From Mactra quadrangularis (Eukaryota > Mollusca > Bivalvia > Venerida > Mactridae): a stretch of 64,000 bases of DNA. Position 1 is the stretch's first letter, and every line of letters starts with the position of its first letter. A program made the translations under genes and the position numbers. Shown in pieces: positions 1 to 12,500 of this stretch. Location of the stretch: positions 59,639,395-59,703,394 of the forward strand of contig CM046307.1 of NCBI GenBank assembly GCA_025267735.1, written 5' to 3'. Below the pieces are notes generated by a model. The model did no database searches. It had not been told where the DNA came from and saw only the letters and a program-made list of their open reading frames with translations.

Positions 1-69
1 AACTTTACTGTATTTGGAAAACTATTTAAACATTGAAATTATCTAAGACATAAATATAAACTATCTAAG

Positions 70-3000
70 GTAGAACAATATACTGCTGACACTGAAGATT
101 GCTATGTATCTGACACTAGACTTGGTAATGATGATATATTTGATTGTATTGAATATAAGAATATAAATACCAGTATAGATGATCTTAGATTGTTTGATCC
201 AGGTAACTATAGTAACATTTATTAGTTTTGAAACTACATTTGTATATATCTAAGGTTTGATAGCAGTTTGTTTTTCTTAAAAGTGAAATAATTTCCGTTT
301 GATAGGTTTGATAACTATTGTTTTTCTTAAAAGTGAAATAATTTTCAAATTCAAATTTTCATGTACAAAGGTATGTTGCTGCTTTACTAGAAGGATATCA
401 ATAACAATATTTAAATCACTTTTATATGCCTATTAAAGATGAGTCATCTAATGTGAACACCCTTGGCATCTGGTTTGGTATACATCTGGGCCTCTGATTT
501 GTCATCTATTTATGTCAAAATCTTTTTATCCGATTTTTGCCAAACCAAGAGATATTATGTTGTGGCTACCTAAGTTATGGCAATTGAATAGTTTTATAAG
601 ATAGTTTTTACATTTTGGCATATACATTTAATTGGCAGTAATATTAAAATCATTTGATATAAGAAACTGGTCCTAATGTTTTATGGACATAATGTCAGCA
701 AACCAGAGTTTATTGTACACACCATGAGTTATTGTGACGTCTGATTCTGGTTATCATAAGATTTAAGATATAAACAAAATGTATATTGTTTTGTTCTTTG
801 CAGGTTTTCTGTCTAGTGATAAAACTGAAGCTAGACTTTCAACCAACAAAGTTCCTATGTTGACTGGTTTCAGAGATGGTATGTAAGAAGGAGTACTTTA
901 TGCGTGCAGTAGGGGTCCTAAGTCTTATCTTTTTTCAAACAATGAGGGGTGTTTCTTTATCATTAGACAAGCATTTATAGCCTTTGCTAAGTCTGTATAA
1001 GTCTATATACTATTTATGTTAGCTCGATCGTGCAACAAGTTCTTACAACCTAGATTAGGCATTTTCAAGTCCACTTCCTAATTCCTGGTCCTCCAGTACT
1101 GAGCTAGTAGGATAAAGTTGCTTGCTCAAGGAACTATCTAGGTAGATTTTGAATGGGATTTGAACCAAGGCAGACCTGGCTATTCAATGATTAGGTGTGT
1201 ATTAATGATCTTTCATTCCTTTTGTTTCTAAGGCTACAATTTCTACATGTTATGGGGTATTTTTTAACTGACATTAATGTTCAGTAAACAAAATTGAAGA
1301 AAAAAAAATTGTTCAGTATTCACTATATGAGATTATTTACAGGTATCTGGTCGTATGCTTGGCGTTTAGTAAAGGAATATGCTGTAAAATACAATCTTAT
1401 ACATGTTAGTGTTGGTCCTGTGTATGATCATAATTATGATGGATTGGCTGATGAACATCACTCAAATCTTACACAGTAGGTTTTTATATCACATTTAAAT
1501 CACATCGAAAAATTGATATACATGTATATATATTTGTGGATAATTGTATATATTTGTATTTGACTTCAAGTTAAACAAGTTTAACACATGATTGCATGTT
1601 GCTGCAATTTAGCACTGTCTCGGGTCATAATGTAAATATAATCTTTTTTCTCAATTACATTTTTGTTAGATTTTCTTGCAGAAGGTAGCTTGACATTTAG
1701 ATTAGTTTAATTGTTTAATATATCAATCAGGCTCATGGTTTTTATTTCCTATGCTTAGAATGTTTAAAGTTTGTAAAAAGCAGAAGGTTTTTAAAACCAA
1801 CACCTGAATTTGCTTCTAAATTGCAATGTAATTTGATGTTTAAGTTTTCATGCCTTGTTCATGTGTTTAATGCCTGAAAATTTTACTTGGAAAAAATGAG
1901 TAGACAGATAAACTACGTGGAAGGGCATCTGACTTGCGGAAAAGGTTTAGCTCAATATACATTTTCCTCCCATTTCATTTAGTGCACTCTGCATGAGACT
2001 AGACTTTAAATCTTTAAGATAAGTAGAAATCATTGCTGTTTATCAAATAACAAATGGTCCTCGTATGAAGTTTTTCAAAAGCTAAAAGGACATTTTAACA
2101 GTGCTATTGTATTTGTAAAGAGAAACTGTCTTTCATGAAGAAATTGATAGCTATGCAATGTGTGCTGAACTTTCTTCTTATGGTACTGTCATATATAACA
2201 TATGCAGAAGATATGAATATATTATGTATTTTATGGAAGTAATATTTTGTTATATATTTTCAGATATGTTAATGACAAATCTCGTGTTCCTGTACCAACA
2301 CATTATTACATGATTCTACTAAAATGTTCACATAACAATGTCAGTTTATCCAATTGTCCAGCTGAATATATAGATATACTTGCTTTTGTTTTACCACATG
2401 AAAACAAAACTAACAATTGCTTGGTATGGTATATTTGTTCTGTCCTCATTCATTTATAACTGTGTTAATGTATTGTTTTAAGTTGTAAAGTTTCGACAAC
2501 ATGATTTTTTCATTCTTGTTTTAAATAAATATGCGATGCCTATACATCCCCAGTATTTCTGAATGAATGAACAATATAATATTATAATAATGACTTACTT
2601 CAACTTGAGTAGCTAATCGCATGTGTAATGAAAATTGCCTGAACCATTCTCTCATATAAGCAAAGTCTTGTGGTCAGAGTATACAAGTACATTGGTCCGC
2701 TATATAAGTTCCTTAATGACAGTATTGTTATCATATAGTATATTCATTGTTACGTAAGAAGGCATCTATAATTATAACATTATCATGTAAGAGCAGTAGT
2801 CTAGTGGTAGGTAGCGCACTTTGGGAACAAGAGATCTTGGGACCCAACCCCACTAGGAGCACTGCTAATTTCCTTGAGTAAGAAATTTACCCACAGTTGT
2901 TTCACTTGGTGCACCCAGGTGTAAATGAGTACTGTGAGGGATCACCTGTCTGAAAAAAAAATCAATGATCAGGGGAAGTCAGCTGAACCTGTAAAATGGA

Positions 3001-3516
3001 AGATAACATATTTGGTGTAAACCAATTTTCAATATGGTTCACACAGATATTTGAAATGTACATACATAATAACAATAACAAAGAGAAACAAATTTTGGTG
3101 AATAATATACGTTCTGAAATTAACAAGCAAATTAAGAGTTTAAATGTATAAACATACAAGAGAGGTTATTTAGTGTCATATCAGGAGAAATTTCATGAAA
3201 TATGTGAATTTATCATTTCATTTGAAATAATGATTAAACTTATAAAAAAAAGTTCTTACTTGAAAATTGAAAAATCTATGATTATGACAATGTTAAGCAT
3301 TTTTAATTTTCAGACAAATAAAGACTTTCTCAAGAACAATGTAGTTAGAATAAGAGATATAGAATTGCTGACTGGTCTGAGATTTTTAACAGAATTTGAT
3401 TTTGATGTTGGAGCTAGATTACGTACATGGTTAGAAACCTCACTATGGCCAACATCATTAGTTACACCATGGACAGAGTTACCATGTACTACAAGTGAAT
3501 CAACGTGTCCTGCTGG
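70..3516 (+). CDS. ENPP module A, C-terminal nuclease-like part only
   Basis: Five exons are visible: 70-202, 804-878, 1343-1475, 2264-2423 and 3314-3516. They match the last five exons of modules B and C in order and phase. The protein shows an EF-hand-like calcium loop ([12 protein letters not shown]) as found in the nuclease-like domain of ENPP1-3, then [14 protein letters not shown], then [13 protein letters not shown], then WTELPC. The first exon has a stop 33 bp upstream of its acceptor in the same frame, which supports the acceptor at 68-69. The phosphodiesterase half must lie to the left of the window. The last exon ends in phase 2 at a GG|GTAA donor; unspliced RNA would read TAA at once (3518-3520). 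Confidence 0.82.
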
Positions 3517-6500
3517 GTAAATCGTTTACTATTGCCTTCTTGGAACATGGTCTACATTTATTGGCTTACAAGAATAGATTTGATTTCAAAATTCCAAGTT
3601 GGTGGGTCATTCCAGCAGAAAAGCTTTGTTTGTACCTGATTTATCTGATGTACCTGAGCATCACAGATGTCGAAATAAAAAAAGTGTGTGACCAGAACAA
3701 TAAGATTTAATCTGTGTTGCATACTTTTCAGCAATAATATGAAACATAACTTTGTTCTGCACAGATTCATCTGGTACAAAACAAACCTTACTTGACTGGA
3801 AAACATCATAAATTTGAGTTCTGAATATGAGCTTCTGGGTTCAGGGTTAGCTTCTTAAGTTTGTTTCTGACAACCAGTCTGTCGGATCTCATCAGATTCT
3901 GAAACATATTTTCTTGCTTAAAACATTGATTACTACATTCAGCATACTGTTAGGTTCTTTGTGCAATATGTTTTAGTTATGCGCATTTGGTCAAAATTAA
4001 CTCCAATTTGCTAGGGTCACTTTTTCATTGTATTAAAAAGGGAAAACATTTAAATTCTAAGTGCCTAAAACCATACAATGTAGATTTATCTATTTGGTAT
4101 GCAATATTCATAGATTCTTTAGATTTGTTTTTATATTTGTTACATACTTTTAAATATAAGTTAAGGGTAGAGTGCTACAAAAGGTAACAAATCTGTTTTT
4201 TCTGATCACATTGTTTACTTTGAGTAATTTTATCTCCTCAACAGATGCTGGCCTTTTTGTCCTTATATAACAGGGGCCGTTTACAGGCGCCTTCCCTTCT
4301 TGAAAATCATGCAGTTTTCCCCAAATTTGGAGTTTAACTTGGATTTTTTGTTCCCCTACCTGTAAAATTGCAATAAAATTTCCCCAAATGTTCTATATAA
4401 AAAAAGGCCCCAGGCCCCTTCCCCAAACAATGAAAAAGCCCTGAGATGTTGTTTGAATGTTTTGTCTCTAAATAATTTAGATCCCCTCTGCTAGACTTTG
4501 ATTACAAGTTTTGCATTGAAATAGTTCTTCATGTAAATTTATTTATGGATTCACTCCTGATAAGGATATAATTTTATAACCATTTACTTTCAGACCACTA
4601 CCACTATTACTTCTATCACTGGATGGTTTCAGAGCTGATTATTTATCTAGAAATTTAACACCTACCATACAAAGACTTGCTAACTGTGGTGTACATACAC
4701 CATATATGAGATCTGTCTACCCAACTGTTACATTTCCTAATCATTATACCATTGTCACTGTAAGTATTAATGTCAAGCTGATTTTGATTTAATATGCCAC
4801 AGCTTTTGAAATGCCTTATATAACTAATGTATCATATAGTTTATGCCATTGTCGAAAGTGCTGAAGGCTACTTCACTTTGATAAATGAACAAGAGTAAAT
4901 ATTAACATAATAATAATGATACAGTGAAGTAATGAACATATCAATAATGATATAGTGAAGTAATTAACATATGAATAATGATACAGTGAAGTAATTAACA
5001 TATCAATAATGATACAGTGAAGTATTTAACATATCAATAATGATACAGTGAAGTAATGAACATATAAATAATGATACAGTGAAGTAATTTGAATATAAAT
5101 AATGATACAGTGAAGTAATTAACATATCAATGATGATACAGTGAAGTAATTTGAATATAGATAATGATACAGTGAAGTAATTTGAATATAAATAATGATA
5201 CAGTGAAGTAATTTGAATATAAATAATGATACAGTGAAGTAATTAACATATCAATGATTTTGCACCTGCTTAAAGATGTATTCAATGATCAGGGGTTATC
5301 ATACAAAAATTGGTATGTTGGCTGAAATGTATATGACTATATGGAATCAAAGTTTTAACTGCACTTCAACTTTTTAAACTTTGATGGATTTAACTATTTT
5401 AAATGTATTCAAGGTTTATATCTAGCCTTTTTCACAGCATTGTTATCAACTTATATTTCCAGGGTTTATATCCAGAATCCCATGGTATTATTTCAAACTA
5501 TATGTTTGATGAAGAAATAGGAAAAATATTTAAAATTAGTGCAGAAACGGCTAAAGATCCAAGATGGTGGAAGGGTGAACCGGTAAATTAATGCAACTCG
5601 ATAACATATTTGATTTTTATTATCACTATTTTATACACTCTTTCTTGCCTGAATTTGCCCCTGAATTCTCAAAGCTTGATTGTCTGTGGGAATATCAAAG
5701 GCTGCAAACCACATAATTCCTTATTGGCTGTCCTACGATTGATTCCAAATGTACCTCAATGAAAATCCATGGTCCAAACTAAGATTCAAACCCATGATTA
5801 ATTGAGTCTGAAGTAGACACTCTACTATGTCCCTATAAAAGCTAGCTTGATGATAAGGGAGTATAAGTGTTGTATTGTATCTCTACTACACTAATGCTAG
5901 GACTATAGAGGTAATGAACATAGTGTGTCTGAGTTTTCATACTGGTATTTTTAACAGTACTTGCAATCATTGACATCTCCAATTACAGATATGGCATACA
6001 GCAATGAAACAAGGTTTAAAAACAGCTACTTACTTTTGGCCGGGATCTGATGTAAATATATCTGGTATGTTATAATTTATGTTTTAATTTTGCTCTTATG
6101 AAACAATATTTTAACTAGTGCTTACACATATTTTTACTACAGATGTGAACATACAGATGTTGATTATTTATTTATTTATGTTTGTCACAGCTACCTGTCT
6201 TGATCGCTGACTAGTTAGGCTGTACTGGTTTGGAAAATAGGTGTTCTTTGTTGCGTTGGAGAAAAGTTAATTCATGGAATATAAATATATGTAAAGGATA
6301 AATACACTTTTCTAAGTGGTTTCTTAAAACAAATCACTTAATGGAGGTGGTCGATCATAGAGTTAAGACTGTATATTAACTTCAATGATAGTGTTAGACA
6401 TATGTAATATTTTAGGATCTGTATATTTTAACAGGGAGAGATAGATAATATAATGTTGTAATAAGCCCCGAGCCAGCAGTAATCTCTATGGCGACCCATC

Positions 6501-9500
6501 TAACTATAATGTACTAACCTCACAGTCTGATGCTTAAATATGATTCATATCCAACATTCTTATTTCTGATCTTAAAAGTCAGCTTACACATTCAGACTGC
6601 TAAAGTTGTATATATTCTCAATCAAGGTCCTAACAATTACAGAATCTGAACCATGCTTAGTATACCTCCATATACTGTTCATTTCATTACCTGTATATTT
6701 CTGATATTTCTATATCAATTTAATAGAGTGTTGAATAGTTCAAGTAATCAAAGTTTCTATTTTCAGGAAGCTATCCAGATATTTACAAGCCATATGATGG
6801 GTAAGTATTATAGAGTAAAAACATCGTTAAACAGGGTTCGTACAAACTGAAATAATCACGGAAAGTGAGATTTTTCTGGAAAAATCATGGAATTTAGATT
6901 TAAGGGGAAGTATCATGCAAAAGTCATGGAAAATTAGAAAACACCATGCAAAAAGTTTAGAAAGCCATGGAAAACACCAATTCAAACAAAAATAGCAAGT
7001 TTAAATGTTGGGTACAAATTACCCTTGGATATGAAAATTTTACTTCTACTCTGTTTCAAAAATATAATTAGACTTGTTTTGGGTTCTGTATGTGTTTCTG
7101 TTGTATCATGGAAAACTGAGAGGAATCATGGAAAAATGATGGAATTTTGGAAATCTGTATGAATCCTTTTATATTGTGTGATAGTGAATTTTTCTGAAAC
7201 AAACTTTAAGCCTTAAAAGATGCATGACCAACTATGACAAAAGCTTTTATAAATAAAGTAAATCAATATAATTAAATCTTTCAGACACTCAAATTAAGAA
7301 TGTACAAAAATAATGTATACATAGGACCCAGTTCCTTTGCAGAATCTTCAAACTATTAGATACTTTTTTTGCAGCAAAATAACTGCTTATTTTCTAAGTT
7401 AATTAAAAAAATAGGACAACTATCTGAGTTATATTATTTTATTTTCTATGTGTTGTCACTTTGATGATATTTCACAAATTACAACTTTATAATCAATTAA
7501 AAATCTTTCTTCAATAAAAAATCTGTCAATCAAAAAACTTTCTTCTAAAAAAAATCTGTTTAAAAAAACCAGATTTTTTTTTCTACTAAAATTTTGATAT
7601 TGTCATACTCATTTATTATTCCCATGAAATGCTCTCCATGTTCAACAAATCATTACAGCATTGTGACAAATATGAAGAACATACAATTGTGAAGAATAAG
7701 AAAACAAAACAAAAATACAATTTTATCATCTCTCATAAAATTATCTATTACAGTACAAATGGTTATTCACAACGAGTTTATGATGTATTAGAATGGTTAA
7801 CAATGCCAGTAGAAACAAGACCAGATTTTGTTACATTATATTTTGATGAACCAGACCATGCTGGACATAATAGTGGACCAGACAGTGAAGAGGTTTGATA
7901 TAGAATTGTATATTTTAGCATCTAGAAGGCTTCTTAGATATATCCTGTTGTAAGGGCAACCTGACCCCAAGTTGCAAATCTTGCTGACCCTAGAATTTAA
8001 AAAAAAAATTACCAAACTCCTCACAGTGCTTACGTCACTCTTTGCTACTTTAACGTGACTGTCAACATGTAAATCACGTTGACGCTAGTAATACCATCTT
8101 TTTATAGAATGCCTTAAAGTCTCACAGTGCTTATGCCATGCTTTGTTATGTTGAAAAATTATTGATCAAAACTATTTTTTTATCTTTATGTACTTTGAAC
8201 ATCATAACTTACTATAAGAAGACTCACTTTGTAGAAAATATTGAATTGTAACTGAAAAGATGAAAAAAATATTCGGCTCTCTGAGGGAGAATTTACTTGT
8301 GGTGCCAGTGGTTATTGATTTAATTAACCGCTGTGGGGAGTTTGAAAAATTACCTTCAGGAATATTGATAAGATTATTAATGATATGCATTATTTGGCTT
8401 TGTTAAAAAAAAATCTTCTTGGAGCCTGCCCTACCTAACTGTTTTCAGACTGTTGACCTAAACACAAGGTTTTTGTGGCGTAATGCTTGTATAGGTTAAA
8501 GCTGTGTGTACATTCTATTTTATCTTCTGAACAATGTTATCAGAATATTAAAAATAATAAAATGGATTCAATCAATGTTCAATTTAAGTGAGTTTGTTTA
8601 AAAAGGAACTTGACATAGTTATCATTTGACCGTTGTGTCGACTAAATGAAATTATGTTGATTGTAGTGTTTGGTATTGGCTTACAAATGTTTTATTTGGC
8701 TGATGCAAAAGATCTATGATGCCATTCATATGACCAATTAGCTATTTATGCATGAATAAACATGTGGAATAGTATGATACATAATGGAAAAACTGGCCAC
8801 TATTTAAACTTACTTAATAAAGCTGCCATTTTTTTAGTACTATACCTTATAAGTATATAATAGTGATTTGACTTGTTATCATGCCGCTGTCCTATGGTTT
8901 GAGTAGTCTTTGACTGCATTCAAGTTTTGTTTCCATAAATGATTAGCTTAGCACACTTACAGTTATACTGTAAGTGCAATATAATTGTTAGTACATGTAA
9001 TTTGTTTGTTTTGTAGGTTGATGGTCAGTTAGAAACAGTTGATGAATTAATTAACATACTTATGTCTAATTTATATGAGAAAGGACTACATAATTGTGTT
9101 AATATGATTATTGTGGCTGATCATGGTAAGAAAATGTTCAAAATATTTATAAGACATTTGTTGCTTTTTATACTGTTCATGTACTATTATAAAGAAACAA
9201 ACTCACAATCTGGGAAGATTTAACGTCACACATACTAATTTTTATTTAATTGTTTTAATTTCAACTCGGCTCGATAGCGCAGTTTGTAGCGCGCCGGGAT
9301 TTGGATACTCGTGCCCGAGGGGGTGCGGGTTCGAATCTCACCCGGGGAGATTATACCCTTCCATGAAAATTTGACAATAATGTCGATTTTCCTCCATTGA
9401 TTAGATATTATGGAGAAGTTTCCGGCCTTGCGGAAGGGTAGGTGAGTACTGGTTATAGACAATGGTCCAGGAAAGCTAGGTTAGGTGCGCTGGACGCCGT

Positions 9501-12500
9501 AAAATGACCTAAATTGTGTTGACATGGCGTTAACTCCAATAAATAAATAAATGTTTTAATTTCGGTATTTATATCCTCATTATTAAATAGTACATAAAAT
9601 ATTACAGGTATTTCAGACCATTATAAATCTGACATAATTGTAACTTTAAAAAACATGTATTGTTTTATCTTGGTTGGGTTCTACACTTTGTCAACACAAA
9701 CTATGTTCATGTTACAATGATCAGATCAATTTACTCAGTTCTCCTGAACCCTTGTCTACAGCCAGTGCTCACTGCTCACCTACTCACCTACAACTGCATA
9801 TATCTTATTCATTTACTAATGACAAAAATCAACACTATTGTCAAATTTGCAAGCTATATTATAACCTATATTCCAGTGGATGGGTTTCAAACCAGTGTCC
9901 CCTTAGGGACACTAGATTAGTAATCCTATGGAAAGCCTACTGAGCTACAGACCTGGGTTACAAATATTATTGACCTATTATATGTTATTATGATTATAAA
10001 AGTGAGACTAATTGTTTGAAGTAATATTGTCAAAGAGACAAAATATTCCTTATATAATACAGTTAAGTTCCTCTGTAAAGATTACCTTAGTTATTGCAAG
10101 ATTATCATCATCATCATCTAGTTTAGTTTATGCAGGCCTTTAATTATTCCTTTGGCAAGGGTGAGACCTGTCTGTCTCTGTCTGCAGTAAAGTCTTCCTC
10201 CATGATTGGCGGTCTTGAGGGTTGGTGCCATCCATTTTTTGTACCAGCCGATCACACTTAACCCGGTCTTCCCATGTTAGCTTTGGTCTGCCTTTGCCGC
10301 GATGTGCAGGTACGTTTAAATCTTTGACTTGGGAGGTCCAGCTTGTACTGCATTCAACGTGACTAAACCATCTCAGCCTAAGATCATGTAATTTTTTATG
10401 ATTTTTAAATTCTAAATGTGACAAGAAAAGGTTTTTGTATTAAGACTGCTCTGTCATTATTACTATCAATTTTGATCGTCCTAATAGTGGCATTTTACTG
10501 TACAACACATTGACTATAGAATAAATGCCATTTTATTCATATTACATTTATTCAATTGTGTTTCAAACTTTCAGGTATGTCAGAACAAAGTTGTTCAAGG
10601 ACAATAAGTCTTAAGGATTTCTATCCTAATATTACCAACATGATTGCTTTTGATCGTGTCTTTGGTAATATATTACCACAATTTGGATCTGATAACCATA
10701 GACTGAATACGTGTAAGTAAAACAAATAACTTAGTAAACTTTAGCCTTCAAAGTAATGGCAATTAAAATCTTGGTTTTATATGTAGAATGGAAAATTTTA
10801 TTGCAATGATTATTTTTATAGACAATGTTTTTTGTGTTGACCATGTGACAATCTTAAATCATAGTCCTGGGATAATTTTCATTAAAAGGTGATACTTTAA
10901 CTGACTTACACGCATTTGAAAATATTTATTAATAGTTGAATACCAGAAATCAATAACAATGGTTCCACCCCAGTTCTGCCTGGTTTCCTGCTGGAATCCA
11001 TGCCAAATTTTCATACAGGTTGCTAACATTGGCTGATTCCTGTTTCAATTCTTTCTGTTTGTGCTGATTGAGATAAACATATGACATTACAGCCATGTAA
11101 TATCTTTACAACAGACATGCATAGTTTGATTTTGGGCTTGAATACCTATTAGCTCTTTTACAAAAGTTTCAAACAAAGCTTAGTTACAAAAACTCTTGCT
11201 CAAGAAAGTAAGCAGTGCTCCTAGTGGGGTTTGAACCTAGGACCTCTCAATCCCCAAAACCACTTCCTACTCCTGAACTGATGCTTCTGTTGAAACATTT
11301 TACGCTGTATATTTCAGCTTTCCCTGTTGATGGTATTGTTGATAGCCTGATGTGTAAACATTCAGCAATGAAAGTATTTACTAAATCTACAATACCTAGA
11401 CGTCATCACTATATGAATTCTGATAGAATTGGAGATATTGTTCTTGATATGAAAAATGAATGGCTTGTTCTAAGGTACATGGTCATTTGTTATAGTCCAA
11501 CAGAATTAACCTGAGCTTGACCTTTATGCAAGAATATATTAAACTTAGTATTTACAGTCTATTTTTGTCTTCGTTTGTAAATTGCGCTAAATCGAAAGCT
11601 TTCGGCAAAATACACATACTGAACAATCAATGTTGTTTTAATAAGAATAAATACTTTGAAACTGTGTCATAATATTGCTGATTTACATGTTTACCCAAAA
11701 ACTAATGTGTCCAAAATTAAAAGTACAATAACATGCCACTTATAATAAATTGATTTATACTCACGTCGGTTGTTATGAACATGTGTATTACCGTATACAC
11801 GCATACGGAAACTCGCGCTTTTATGTAAGTGAAGTGTGTAATTATCATAATTAGGTAGTTCAAGCTCTAGTCTGTTGGACTATACATTGTTACACTAAGC
11901 TACTATTGTGGCACTATTAGTCTTAAGGTTGTGATGTTTCACATAATTATGTGCTCTTTGTTTTTTCTTACTTTCTTATGACTAATACAGGCTGTTAATT
12001 TTGAAGAATAGAATTTGCCAAATAATGAATTTATGGTTTCTTTTGGTGATGAACGATTTTATGTCACCTTACTAGACAAAATATTTATGTTATTTGTGCT
12101 GTCACTGCTGAGTGTATCTTTTGGCTTGATAAGGAGATAACTTGGTCACCTTTACTTCCGATGACTCTAAACTTAGTAAGCGTATTGGTGGGTCAGTGCA
12201 AAGTGAGTGTATATCCTTCTATATGCTAGCTTTGTACTGACCCAGCAATATTTACTTTGCAATGACTGAAGTACAAAATAGCTGTAGTTGATGGGTTTTG
12301 GAATTATTCTCAGTTTTTAATTATCACACAACACATGTACATGTATCTAACTTTTCAGAGTTATTCTTATATATTTCAGAGATTCTACAAGTTATTGTTC
12401 TGGAGGAAATCATGGCTGGGATAATACTTATAAGAATATGCATGTATGTATTATTGATTGATTTTTACTTCCTATGTCTTTAACCTTATGCATACATTAA

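Noticed and set aside
4909..5255. CRISPR array
   Set aside because: It is a head-to-tail minisatellite without unique spacers, in an intron of an animal gene.
9263..9340. Functional tRNA gene
   Set aside because: A box A and box B are present, but the sequence continues into a SINE body with a target duplication and does not fold as a full cloverleaf.
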